In this document: in pieces, positions 25,037 to 37,135 of the stretch
Layout of the letters: each line of letters begins with the position of its first letter
Position numbering within the stretch: position 1 is the first letter of the stretch
Source of the DNA: Voacanga thouarsii
Taxonomy: Eukaryota; Streptophyta; Magnoliopsida; Gentianales; Apocynaceae
Reading direction: 5' to 3'
DNA: 64,000 nucleotides
Assembly: GCA_026120185.1 (NCBI GenBank)
Contig: JANUWF010000008.1
Location: 4,154,001-4,218,000, forward strand
Notes under the pieces: generated by a model
Seen by the model: only the letters and a program-made list of their open reading frames with translations
Databases searched by the model: none
What the model was told of the DNA's origin: nothing
Program-made: the position numbers and the translations under genes

Positions 25037-26688
25037 TCATAGGAGCTTTAGCTTGGTTAAATTTTATTTTTGCTTGGGAAATATCATTTTCGGTCTTAGT
25101 GGTGGTTGGAGTAGGGTAGAGATATTGTCCTATGAGAGACATGATAGGAGTCTTCAAATCCTACTCTTTTGCTCTACACAAAATTCCTAAGGGGAATTCA
25201 TTTCCTCTTGATCCTTAATTTTTCCTATTTCTCAATTCATTAGTTGGTTCATTTTGTTCAAATTAATTTTATTCTAGAAAAATTCCAGCAATGTGCTGTG
25301 GCTTTGAAGGTTCGAAATGTCTTAGTAAAGGACATCATATGGACCGAAACAATGGAAGAGGGGGAAAGATTTCAAGTGAATTAAATTCCTTAGTGAACTT
25401 TCTAAAAATTTCCTCTAGCTAGGTTCATCTTCCTTCTTGGAATGAACTAAAATTTTCCAGCTTCTTGTGCCTTCAAGGTGTCGAAATTCTTAACCATTAT
25501 TCCCTCCCAAATGCTGCCAGAAAATGGCCCTTTTGATTAGCTTAGAATCTGGATTTTTCTGGTTATTTTCGGACTGTACAAAGGTGGTGCAAAACCAGAA
25601 AAATCCCTGGGCAAATCACAGCTTTGGAGGTCCGAAACCAAGCTGTTTTCTTCCAATTTTTGTTCAGTGCCTTAGCCATATTTTTCCTCCATGAAGAAGG
25701 CTGGAAACTAGCCTTGAAAGCCCCTGAAATTCTCCTTCAAACTCCCTGCAAACCGTCTGGAAAAGGGCAGCCGAAAACTGCCCAGAAAATTCCAGGAAGT
25801 AGCGAATCTGTGCAGTAGTTTTTCCAGCTTTGTTTCCTAATTCTCTCCTAGCCGAAACTCCATCCTTTTTCTGCACAAACCACTCTTAAACCTCCATTAA
25901 CTGAACTCCATTATCCTTCCTAAGTTCTGCATGAAAAATCCAGTCATGACTGCCTAAAAGATTTCCAAAAAAATTCTGCAATCATGCATTGATTTGGATA
26001 CCAAAAATTCCAGCCACTATGATTTAGCAACCTTCCATAAAATATCCCTCAAACAACCAGACATTCCCTTCACCATTATACTCCTTAATTTTGGCCACCC
26101 TTAGCCTCCTTCAACCAGCTTTCATTCATCAGAAATACTGCTCCAAAATTCGTCCATGGCAGATTGCTAAAAGCCCTCCAATAATCAAAGATATTCTTGT
26201 TATGTCTAGTTTCCAAATTTGCTTCCCAAAAATATTTTTTAAGGATTTCAACAACTAGCCTTTCCTTTTTCCTTCCAAACTAGAAAATCATCTTCCTAAA
26301 CCCTACAAACAATTCGGCAGCCCTAATCTCTTCAGAATTTCGGCAGCCTCCCATCCAAACGCTCTCTACTCTCTTCAACCTTCAAGAACACATAGTACAC
26401 CAAGAACATCTACTCCTTCCTTTCACCTAATACCTCTCCAAATCACTTCAAACTACCTCTAAAAATTCCATATTTCATCTATTAATTGCTGTGAGTCCAT
26501 TCGTACCATTCTTAACATCAAACTACAAAATCCAACTTACACTTTTTGATCAAAAACCAGAAATTTTGTGAAGATTCAAGAACACCTTCAAGGTAGGATT
26601 ATTCAATCAATTTTATCTTCGCTAATCTTCAATCTCTAATGAACATATATGTGTTTAAGCATGGTAATGAGCTTTCTTCTTCTCTTTT

Positions 26689-26712
26689 CTCTCTCTCTCT
26701 CTCTCTCTCTCT
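26689..26712. repeat. (CT)n microsatellite
   Basis: A pure run of about 12 CT dinucleotides lies within the long LTR. Confidence 0.9.
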
Positions 26713-29110
26713 TGGCCGAACTACTCACCTTCTTGGCCGAATGGTTCCTTCTCCATGACCATGTTTCCTTCACCTTCCTTAGGATTTAGGCATCTAGAGG
26801 TTGAGATTCATTCAAAACTCCTTCAAGGTATTCATCAATTAAGTAAGCCTTTTTAACCCTTCTTTCAAACTCTAGATTCATGTCTCTAGGATGGTGTTGA
26901 TGGAAGATGAATCATGAATAGGGATGAATATATATGTATTGTTGTAATGAGTTGAGATTGAAGCATGGATATATGTATGAATATGTTGGAGATGGGATTT
27001 ATGCCTGGATGGGTTATTTTGGTTGATTGTGTGATGTTTTAAGGTTTAATGCATGTCTCCATGTCATAAGTAGTATTTGTGATCAAGTATGCTAGAGATT
27101 ATGTCACCTTTGGTGAATACGATTTATATTCATGATGATCTATTGAAACCATGATTATATTTATGCTAGTAGAGGTTAGATCATATATTGATAAATTTAG
27201 ATCTATACTTATATGCGTGATTTGGATGATTTGATGAATTGAAGGGATGTATATGTTCATGATTGTGATTAGCAATAGAAATATGATCATGACCTAGTTG
27301 TCTATAAGCTAATTTTATTTCATGAATAGAATATTTCATAATATGATTTTGCTAGTAATTTCGAAAAAACCCTAGGAGGGGTATATTTGGATTATTATAT
27401 ATAATAAGGATATTTTAGTCAAATAAATAATAGCTTTTGCTAGAAAAATAAAAAAAATATATTATATATAAAATGATAATATCAAATAAAGCATTTTATG
27501 AAAATAATCATAATAAGTAAAATATTTACTATTAAAATTTAATTATTATCTTTTAACCAAAACCTACTAAAATTTATTTAGTATCTTTCAATTAAGACTC
27601 ATTAAAATTTATTTTCAACTAATTTTAATTATCAATTATTTTCTAGCAATTAATTATTAATAAATTATTATTTTACCTAGTACCACCTAGGACTTTTCAT
27701 CAAATAAACTTTAAATTATTTTAGCAAGATTTAAACCTTCAACTTATTAGTACCTATTTCCCAAAACTCTAATTATTTTAAATATCAAAATTAGCCTTGG
27801 CTTATAAACCTTTTTATTTATTATTTGGCCTTAAAGCTTGGGACACTAGGATCATGGTTGTAGTAGTGAGTTGAGTTAGTTTATTTGTGAAAGTGGATTT
27901 TGGCTTGGGTTTGATTGTGGTTTGTATTTACCCCATGCGGGGTTAGGTCAGCTGTTGGAGACCTTTGTTGTGAGCAAGGATCAGGTAAGCTCCTGCATAA
28001 AACTTGTTTGATGAAAAATGATGTTTTTTTTTTTATGGCAAGCCAAATGTAGAGTGCATGGTCACTCATTTCTGTAAAGGCATTTGAGGATTATTTCCAT
28101 TCTCACTTCAGACAAATAAATTATTTACAAATCAAGTGGCGGTTTTACTCAAAACCTAAAACTCTTTCTAAAACCAGTTTTGCCCCAAACTTTGGAAAAC
28201 CTTAATTGCCATTTTCAAGTGGAACTATATTTTGTTCATTTTTCCCAAGTAGGATACGTTACGTTGAGTACTCAATAAGGGTAGGCTAATAGTACTAGTT
28301 TTGAAGAGCAAGAGTGAGTCTTCTGGCAGGAGGCCACCTCCAGAAGATAAGCTCAACTTAGAGAAACGTCAGTACTACTTAGTCATACCGGTCCGAGCTA
28401 GCAGTTTTTATTTCAGTTAAGTGACTGTGTTATGCTGGAATGGACACCCGGTTGTTATTTGGGTATAAAGAAGGAGGAGTATCTTGCTCGGTAGGCCGAT
28501 CACCTACCTTTTGTCAGTCTGTACAAAGTGTGTCATTCTGACCGACAGTATGCACAAAGTGTGGCATACTGACCATGTGGACATGGGGCCCAACGTGTGG
28601 TAACCCATGACCACCCTTTTTGAGTGGTTGATTTTATTGTGCACTTGTATGGTTTCAAAAAGAGGAAAACACCACTCTTGCTTTTGACTAATGTTTATTG
28701 CTTGCCAATATTTCTCTTATAAAGATTTCATACTTTGCATCCACGAACTGTTTTTACTGAACACCTAAAGCACACACAGACTTATTGAGATTTCTGTCTC
28801 ATCACATTTTTACCATGATTTTAGGTCGATCCTGCTGTGGGGATGAATAACTAGTGTTATCCGCCTTGGAAGAGAATGTTGTCTTTTATTTTTATATATT
28901 GCTTTGGGGAGTTGAGAGTGGAAAATTTTATTTATGGATTGGTTTTTCTTTTGGTATTCTTGGAGTATTTTTGGGATGTAATAAATTTTTAAGTTAAAAT
29001 ACTATTTTTATTCCGCTATTTTATTTGTGTGACCTAGTCATAAAGACCCCTTATCCTTTGGACGGGGCGACATCCCCGGCCCTGGCGGGCCTAAGTAGCG
29101 GGGTGTTACA

Positions 29111-29894
29111 AAGGTGATATGGACTTATGTATTACAAATAGAGCAAAAGTTGTTGTACTTATTATGGGAATTTATCATCTACACATACCTTTCAAATAGA
29201 TTCTAGAACTTACAAACTGTTATTATGTTCCAGTTTTATTAAAGAACACTATCTCAATTGCTTGTTTAGATATAGATGGTTTTTATTAAATTTTTAAGAA
29301 TAAAAGTTATTTTTTTTCATTAAATGATATCCATTATGGTACTGCAAATTTGATGAATGGCTTGTATATTCTAGACATGGAAAATCATGTTCTCAACATA
29401 AATAATAAGAAACAAAGAAATGATAACACAAACTCATCTTTCTTATGATATTGTCGTTTATGCTATATAAACGAGAATTGCATTTCTAAGTTACACAAAC
29501 TTAGTAACTTAGGATCATTTGATTATGAATCATATGATACATATGAATCATGTTTACTTGGTAAAATGACTAAAACATATTTTTCTAAGAAAGAGGAAAG
29601 AGTTAAACAATTATTGGAACTAATACATACTTATGTGTATGGACCAATAACATTGTAAGCAAGAAAGGGTTATTAATACTTTATAACCTTTATTAATGAT
29701 CATTCTCAATTTGAGTATTTGTATTTAATAAAATACAAATCTGAAGCCTTTGATAAGTTTAAAGAATTTAGAAATAAAGTAGAGAAAAAACTTAGTAAAA
29801 GTATTAAACTCTAAGATCCGATTGAGAAAGTGAATACTTAAGTCAAGATTTTCAAAGTTATCTTAAATATAATGAGATATTACCTCAGTGGACT
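29111..29894 (+). pseudogene. copia pre-integrase and integrase remnant
   Basis: Continues the copia remnant after the LTR insertion. Visible pieces are ANLMNGLYILDME, then YINENCISKLHKL and YESCLLGKMTK (the His/Cys-rich pre-integrase module), then YYFITFINDHSQFEYLYLIK of the integrase core. The end at 29894 falls just before the usual PGTPQ-type motif of the core, where the gypsy A LTR starts. Stops and frameshifts are frequent. Confidence 0.8.
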
Positions 29895-31036
29895 TGATAG
29901 GAATCTATCCACGCAACAAGGCACATCTAAAGAAGGGGGATGGAAAGTTAACACTTGATTCAAATCTCCATGAAAACATTCAACATTTAAGAAGTTTCGG
30001 GAGGATTTTCAAGCCATCCAAGCATATAAGCCAAGATTCAAAAAGATTGTCAGGAGATGGGTAGTGAAGGGAGCTGTAAATAGAACACAAAATGAATAAC
30101 AATCCAAGTGGAGAATCAAGCCATAATTGAAATAAGAATTGAAGACCAAAGAATTAACAAGGAGAGTTCAAAATGACCAACATTTCATTTGGAAGATTAA
30201 GGGAACACATGGAAACGAGATGGAGATCAAATGAGTAGGAATTAGAGTGCCCAGAGTTGACTCGGTGCCAGCCCAGATCGACTGGCCGGGCACCAGCTGT
30301 GATTTGTAATAATTCTTCAATTTTTAACGTAGATACTGTTCCAATAGAATGGACCTGACGCTGGCCTTACAGGCCCGACCCGGCGCTAGCTGTGGACTGG
30401 TAAAGTCCCGACGTTTGTTCCGTCCTTTTGCGTACGAGTACTGTTTCTCTAGAATAGATCCGGCGCCACCCCCAATAGGCCTACCTGGCACTGGCCTTGT
30501 TCTGCAACCTGAATCCTTGATGTTTTTCAGCTAGTTTGGGGTCATTTTGTAATATTTATAAGTAGTTAGGGCAAAACATCTATGTATATGCTGTTATAAC
30601 ATTGTAAGAAAAGAACCTTTGGAGGCTTGTGAGAGTTCAAGAACTCTTTGAGAGTTTTGGAGAGGGTGATCCTCTTATGTGATGTCCATTAAACATCAAG
30701 ACTAAATCAAAGAATTTAGTCCTACCTTTGATCTTGTCTCAAAATCTTAAGGGATAATCTCAACTTCATCTCTATTCTTATGTGCTAGGTTACCTAGTAT
30801 GTTGATAGAATTGAGTTAGGTACTTTTAAATTCCTATCATTGGTGTTCTAATCTTTGATAGATTAGAGTGTTAAAGTGTCTTTGAAGTAGGCTAGATTCA
30901 CATTATTACAAGAGTGTTAATTTCCTAGCATTGTGATGTTCTTGTGTGTGAGTTTGGTAGGGTTCTTGTTTTGAGTTCAAGCTACAATTTTGGTGCTTTT
31001 CAAGACCATATCAAAGTGGTATCCAAAATCATATCA
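29895..31036 (+). repeat. 5' LTR of gypsy A
   Basis: Begins TGATAGGAATC and ends near ...catatca, just before a PBS-like site. Its first about 700 bases match 51577-52287. It contains three imperfect units of about 100 bp (about 30250-30500), each with a GC-rich core such as cggtgccagcc or cggcgctagctg. The same units are in the 3' copy (about 51935-52190). Confidence 0.8.
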
Positions 31037-31038
31037 AG

Positions 31039-31050
31039 TGGTATCAAAGC
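31039..31050 (+). other. primer-binding site of gypsy A
   Basis: tggtatcaaagc directly follows the LTR and differs at one base from the usual initiator-tRNA-Met complement tggtatcagagc. That supports the LTR 3' edge at about 31036. Confidence 0.65.
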
Positions 31051-31589
31051 TTGTATTGTGTTGATTCTATTCAACCAACTTTCTTTGGGCTAAGGTACAA
31101 TCTTCTTTAAGATTTATTGATTTTCAAATTTTCGTTACTTTTTCTATTGCTATTTTTGGATGTCAAAAACTTGAAATTGTGCCATGAAAATGCTGTGAAT
31201 TTGACCCTATATGATATATTGATGTTTGGGGAGTTATTTGGTGTGAAAATTGGTTGATTTGGGGGCTCAAACAAGCTGAAATTTGCTATACAAAATTGAG
31301 CTACGAGATTGCACACTAAGTGTTTGATAAATTTCTTTTAAGACACATTTATTTCTTATTTCTTGGAATTTAGTTATCTTGATTAGTAGAACTAAATCAT
31401 TTGAAGTGAGAAAGAGTTGAGAAAACCTTGAGTGTGAAGTTAAAAGTTTGAAAAAGGCAAGAGGGAGAGCACATTGTGATAAAAGCCAAGAAGAGTACAA
31501 ACATAAGTGAAGAGTAACCACCAAAAATTTAGTATAAATACGTGAGGGAGTGAAGTGAGGAATTCTATTATGTTTTCTACTTAAATTTT

Positions 31590-32832
31590 GTGGGAACTTC
31601 TCTTGAAAGGAAATTTACAATGGCTAGTTGGAGTGAAAGTGACAGATATGATTATGATGAGGAGTATTGTTACAATGGAAGTAATTATGGGGGATATAAT
31701 GAATATGAATATGACTATGAAGAAGATTATTGGGAAAATGAAGATGAACTTGAAAATTTTCTTAATTGTGAAGATGAATCTTATTTAGATGAACATGATG
31801 AGGGGCCAAGTACAAGTGGAAGGGAATATGATAGCTATGAAAGAGACCTAGGAGAAAGTGATCCAAAATATGAGAACTTGAGTCCTAAGGAATATTAGAA
31901 TGAGGAAGTTTACGTGGGGGGAGTGTACAAAAAACAACAAAGCATGGGGTGCAAAAGAACTTGAGGGAGCGTGAGTGTAAAATTTATGGGAGTTTTGAGC
32001 ACACTTCCTATTATTGTCCAAAAGAAGTTAAATAAAGAGAGAGAAATGTAGTGCATAAGACACCGGAAGAAGAGGTGCATGAAAGGAAAAGCTATAACTA
32101 TTACAATAGCAGAAGTGATGGCCATTATGACTACAGGTGCCCAAGTTTGCTATAACAACTAAAGGAGAAGGAAGAGTTGCAAGGAAAAAAGGGAGAATCT
32201 CAAGCCTCTATAAACATGGTGCAACAAAGGAGTAGTGGAGGTTTAACTTGTGAGATTTATTGTAGTAGAAGGCACACGAAGGTTGATTGTCCAAATAACT
32301 TGGTATACAAAAAATTTTATGGGGTGCACAATTGTAAAGGAGAGAGACAAATTGAGAAGTAAAAAGTTAGACTTGAGACTAAAGTGGCTAAGAAAAATGT
32401 TGTAGATATTGAGGAGCTAAGACGGGCAAAAAGTGAAGAAAAAGTTGAGAGGGTTGAGTAAAGTGAATTACATAGCTTTGAGAAGGAGGAGAAGCTAGAA
32501 AGAGAAGCCAAAGGCTAAGAAATGCTCAATCAAAATGAAGAAGTAGTGCATCAAGAAGTTGAGAAAAATGATAATGAGATTGATGATGGGCTTAGTGATG
32601 ACAAAGGAGACGAAATGGATCCATTAAGATAAACAAATGGGGTGACTAAGGAGTTCTACAATATCTTATTTTTCCTATATGAAGAGTCACATCCATTAGA
32701 AGTGTTAGAGGAGAATATGCATGAAGAAGTTGAGCAAAAGAGTATGGAATTTGTTAAAGAGCCAAAGAATTCAAAAATTGAGGTAAAGAATAAGCAAATA
32801 CCTGCTATAGATAAAGGTTCCCAAAGTGCTTC
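31590..32832 (+). pseudogene. gypsy A gag-like region
   Basis: A 102-codon open frame (31590-31898) encodes a strongly acidic, Tyr/Glu/Asp-rich protein with runs such as YEYDYEEDYWENEDELENF. Beyond its stop come three knuckle-like units: 31976-32017 (CKIYGSFEHTSYYC), about 32091-32136 (ends GHYDYRC) and 32249-32290 (CEIYCSRRHTKVDC). Each keeps the His and last Cys but deviates at the second Cys. A Lys/Glu-rich stretch follows. Stops separate the pieces and the nested copia begins at 32833. The function is Gag-like by position and composition only. Confidence 0.6.
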
Positions 32833-34644
32833 TGTTAGGATGTATGCCCTCTTAGACTAGGTTTCTGATGTAAAAATCGAATGTTTTAATAAAAGAATTT
32901 ATTTTTAGAAATATTTTATGAATTTATAATTTTATTTTTGCACAATTACGTTTGGAAAAGACCCATTGTGTTTAAGTAAGTGGTCCATGTGAATGGAGGT
33001 CTTTCACAGTAACGTATGGATCAAGGGTTACTTAATACATAAACATTCGTTCTTAACCGATTGATGAGAATGATAATCTCATCATGTCTAGGTTATTATG
33101 TTGTGAATTCTAAATGGGGAATGGCTTACCTTTAGCCAGTGAGTAGTCCACTCACTTCATGACATAAGTATATTTCGAATACGTAGAACAGGACCTGTAG
33201 TAGTGGTTTCTAAAAGTACTATATGGTAGAAACCTAGACTATTACCGCTACAGCGTGGACTAGTACTCTACGACTTGAGTATGAGTTGGTAGTCTGATGA
33301 AACTGGAAGCATATACCTTGATATGCTATAGTTGAGGTTCTATCGTAAGGCCAATATACTTGCATGTTGGGTATGTGTGACTAGTTAGTTAAGACAGACT
33401 TGTACAATATAGTTTCTATACTATATCGCCCCTTGTGGTTGCCTGAATGATCTAAATATCCAGGGCCCTGAGAAACATGACTTGGATGTTTGCTTTAGGG
33501 TAACTCCCTTGGAAAGTAGAAACAATCCAAGAAGTCGTGGATCATTGGACTAGAGGCCTAAGGGTGGTAGATATCATTTAGAGAGAAAGAGGACTCTTCC
33601 TCTCTAAATGTACAATGATGTATAGAGGGGTATTTTAGTCATTACACCTGTAGGTCGAAGACTTTGCTAATGCAGTACTATCCTTGGGGTCAACATTTCC
33701 TTATGGTGATATTAGAAAATATTTAAAATGAAAAATACAGCTATTTATATGGCAAAGGTATTTTAGTCATTTTAGTAGTCAAGGTGATGTGTCTTTTGGT
33801 TCCCAGTATAAACCGTGAGTCCTCATTAAATACGGGCTAAGGAATTGATTTTAAATTAAATAAAATTTATTTTATTTAAGTAGCCTGATTTAATTATTGG
33901 GTTAGAATAAAATAAAGGTTCATGGAGAGAGAATTAATAAAATTAGTTTAGTGGGTTAATTAATTATTCAGGGCTTTGGCCCAATTTGAATAATTAAAGA
34001 TTAACTTGGGACTAAACTAATATAGGCTTATTAATTGGACTAGTTTATTTGGGCTGAAAAATTAATTATTAATTGGGCCATTAGGTTGGTTCTAATTAGA
34101 ACAATTAATTAAGCTCAAAAGGTTAAACTAAGAGTCCAATGGCCCAATCCAGTTTAACCTAAGGTTTTATTTAGATTAAACAAGAGGATTGGAAACAACG
34201 TTGTTGGAAGAACATACACTCTCTGAGACGGCTTTTTTTCTGTGAAAAGTCAGACGTCTCTCTGTCTCTCTCTCTCCAGAAAAAAGGTTCCTTAGTCTGT
34301 AGTTGTTCACCAAACGGATTTAGGTATGCCATATACTGGAAGATCGAGAGATTAGCGTTCACCTACATGCAAAGACGGAGTAGGAGGCTTGTAGGAATCG
34401 CACTAGAGGCTTCCACCAGCGTATCTACCCCAGCAGCACACATTCTGGTCCAGTCAATTATTAGAACGAGGAAAAGAGGTAAAATTTTTTAAAACCTCGA
34501 AACCTGTACGAGCCTAACCGGTGCCGGCTAGGACTGCCGGAGCCAGCGCCAGCTCTGCCCTGGAGTTCCCCTGTTTTTTGTTTTTCTAGTTTTTGATCTT
34601 CGCTTCCGCTACGTGCCCTGTGTTTTCGGTTTTCTATACATTCA
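32833..34644 (+). repeat. 5' LTR of copia 1 (1812 bp)
   Basis: Begins tgttaggatgtatgccc and ends ctatacattca. It matches 48685-50482 along its whole length. A small hairpin at 33575-33610 (catttagagag / ctctctaaatg) is preserved in the other LTR at 49426-49465 although the loops differ. Confidence 0.92.
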
Positions 34645-34646
34645 AT

Positions 34647-34658
34647 TGGTATCAGAGC
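34647..34658 (+). other. primer-binding site of copia 1
   Basis: tggtatcagagc begins two bases after the 5' LTR. It is the complement of the initiator tRNA-Met 3' end, the usual primer of plant copia elements. Confidence 0.9.
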
Positions 34659-36333
34659 ATGAAGGTTTTGTGAAAATATAGGAAGCATGCATCTAGATGA
34701 ATAAAACTGGACACATCTGTATGATTAAAATTGTGATCCTTTGCTGTTTATGGTATGGATAGATTCTCTGTTAAATCTCGTGGGTGGAAGTATAGGAGAT
34801 TTGTAATTTACTATTTTTCTTAGCAAATCGTGTAAGCCCAATGTTTATGGGTATAGGTGATTGCTGGTTTTGGTTGATTTCATTGTATTTGGTTTGAAAT
34901 CGGAGAGCCATCGAAGCCGGAAACTATGCAGAAAAATAGGAAAAATTTGCAGAAGAAATTCGCAAAAAAAAACTGCAAGATCAGGCTGTCAGACTGCAAC
35001 CGGTGCTGGCTTGGGTGTTGGAATCGGCGCCGACTTGGGTCTGGAAGGACGGTCTGCGCGTTGGTTTCTTGTGGGTCCTGGTTCTGTGCGGCGGGTGCAG
35101 TGAACTATAGTGCATATGGGGTGCATGATCCAGTGTGGCGGGTGCTGTGGACCAAGGAGAAATTTTTTATTTTTTCCTTATAATTTTTCTTGCATTTTTT
35201 TTTGTTTTAGGGTCCATACTAAGCGAAGTTAATATTTTGCAATAATTAATATTCAAGGAATATTTTTGCATCAAAAATATTAGTAAGGGACTTTAGGATT
35301 AAACAAGACCATTAATTAATTAATTAATGTGTTTAATTCTATTATCTAAGTACTTAGGTTTAAAAATAGAAGAGCATGAAAATGTCTAATGTTTTCTAGC
35401 ATGCTATTTATTTTTGGTACCTATGTGCACGTTTTCTCAAAGACCAAAGTCTTTGGGAATGTTTTTGACAAGGAAAACATTTTTTCTACAAATTAAATGG
35501 TTATTTTAACTTGAACAAAAATTAATCCTTAGATATTTTCTCAAAGGATTTAATCCTTGACATAGAAAATATATTGGATTTAGGTATTTTTGTAAGGTTA
35601 AAATAGAAAGCCATTTTGTTTTAGTTTGGCACAAGAAAAATTGTTTTGTCAAATAAACTTGAGACTAAAATCTCTAGAAAGTTTTAATTGAAAATTTTTT
35701 GAAATCATTAAATTTTTAAATTAAATAAAATTAGTTCATGGAAAAAACTCTCAAAGGATATAAGCTTTGACATAGAGATTTTTATGGACTTATACATTTT
35801 ATTTTTGAGTTAAAGGAAAATTTAATGGAAATTTTCAAAAGGATATTTCTCAGAAAACCCTTGTTTTAAAAGACTAAGTGGGAGAGGGGTTCCAACGGCC
35901 CCACGGCTTCCATCACGATCCTCATTAGAGATTGTGGGTCCTCTCGCGTCACTTTGGGAGTGAACTTGTATAGGATGGGGATACCACAAGGATCTAGATC
36001 TAATGCAGGGGTGTAATTAATATCCCGGGATACGTACTATGATCGGTCAGCCGCTCGTTGGAGGTCATAGTACGAGGTATGTCTATAGAAAATGAGAGGA
36101 AACGACTATCCCTTTGATGGAGTAATCTTCTAGATCATTACCTAGAAGGGAAATTAATTTGAGGTGGTTAACACACTTAACTTAGGAAACTATTAATCTT
36201 CTCAAGAAGTTATGTCAGTTTTTTTAAGAACCAAATTGATTATTATCAGTTTTGATAATAAGGATAAAGTGTACATATTTGTTTTATTTTCACAAACTGA
36301 ATCTTTTTTCTTTTATTTTTTGATTTTTCAGAA
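34659..36333 (+). other. untranslated leader of copia 1
   Basis: About 1.7 kb without coding frames. It includes a GC-rich patch at about 34.99-35.10 kb (cggtgctggct, tcggcgccgact), a run of (attaatta) at about 35.31 kb, and two degenerate repeats with ctcaaagga followed by ctttgacatag or ccttgacatag (about 35.53 and 35.75 kb). A long leader is common in this type of element. Confidence 0.7.
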
Positions 36334-37135
36334 ATGGTGGGAGGTTCTTTTAGTCAATTGGCCGTTATTCTCCAAGAGAATAAGCTAATGGGACCAAACT
36401 ATGTGGACTGAAAAAGAAACCTGGACATAATACTCACAGCAGAAGAGTATAAGTAAGTCCTTTACGAAACCTGCCCTGTTATCAGGGAGGGTTCTACTGC
36501 CGAGGAGCCGAGGCTGAGAAGGTATGGAAAAAGGCCGACGAGATGGCTCGTTGTTACATGTTGGCCTCCATGTCTAATGTGCTCCAATCCAAGCATGAGC
36601 ACATGACCACTGCGTATGATATAACCCAATCATTAGCCATGATGTTCGAGGATAAGAGCCGGCCCGCAAGGCAAGAGGCTCTTTGAACCATCATTAACAC
36701 TAAGATGGCTGAGGAAGCATCAGTCAGAGAGCATATGCTCAAGATGATTGCTGCTTTCTAGGAGGCAGAAATCTTAGGGGCTGTCATTGACCCCAAGAGC
36801 CAAGTGGATATGGTTCTCGAATTTCTACCGGGTTCCTTTACTCAGTTCAAGTTGAACTATAATATGAACAAGTTGAACATGGGTTTGACTGAGTTGATGA
36901 AGGAGCTCCAGATGGTGAAGAAGGTCATGATGCCACAATCTAAGTCTATGATTGCTAAGGCTTCATCTTCTAGAACTGGGCCCAAGCTTAGGAAGTTCAA
37001 GAAGAAGAAGGGGAACGCAGCGGTCCAGCCCAAGACCCAGCCCAAAGACAAACCCAAGGGCAAGTGCTTCAAGTGTGGACTGAAGGGACATTAGAAAAAT
37101 GAGTATCCAGATCTTCAACCTAAGAAAAACCCCAC
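36334..37135 (+). pseudogene. copia 1 gag
   Basis: The ATG at 36334 begins MVGGSFSQLAVILQENKL, followed by GPNYVD and an in-frame stop where copia Gags normally have W. After a frameshift near 36.5 kb the Gag core continues (YDITQSLAMMFEDKSR, then DMVLEFLPGSFTQFKLNYNM). A zinc knuckle starts at 37065 (CFKCGLKGH), then a stop replaces the next residue and Tyr replaces the last Cys (37104-37106). Several stops make it non-coding today. Confidence 0.85.

Larger units (their letters stand above)
24728..29110 (+). mobile_element. 4.4-kb LTR (probable solo LTR, gypsy/Tekay-like) with TSD AAGGT
   Basis: It begins TGTGAAACCCC and ends GGGGTGTTACA, so it has TG...CA ends with a short terminal inverted match. 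It is flanked by the 5-bp duplication AAGGT (24723-24727 and 29111-29115). Removing it rejoins the copia reading. No coding frame, PBS or PPT is visible and no internal duplicate of its own ends, so a solo LTR left by recombination fits better than a two-LTR element. The long LTR and the GC-rich 3' end are reminiscent of Tekay/Del chromoviruses, but that assignment is inference. Confidence 0.75.
22637..29894 (+). mobile_element. decayed copia remnant, interrupted by an LTR insertion
   Basis: Order on the plus strand: leader (from about 22637), gag remnant (23782-24727), a foreign LTR (24728-29110), then pre-integrase and integrase remnant (29111-29894). The reading order is conserved across the insertion. 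No 5' LTR is present on the left. The right side ends abruptly in the integrase core where the gypsy A LTR begins (29895). Its leader is homologous to the inverted complement of 62.2-62.8 kb, including gtttcatgtgtatttatttt and the phrase around ttttaagcat, so that element belongs to the same family. Confidence 0.82.

Noticed and set aside
24981..25053. A functional tRNA gene
   Set aside because: A and B boxes are present but acceptor and anticodon stems do not form. At best it is a SINE-like fossil.
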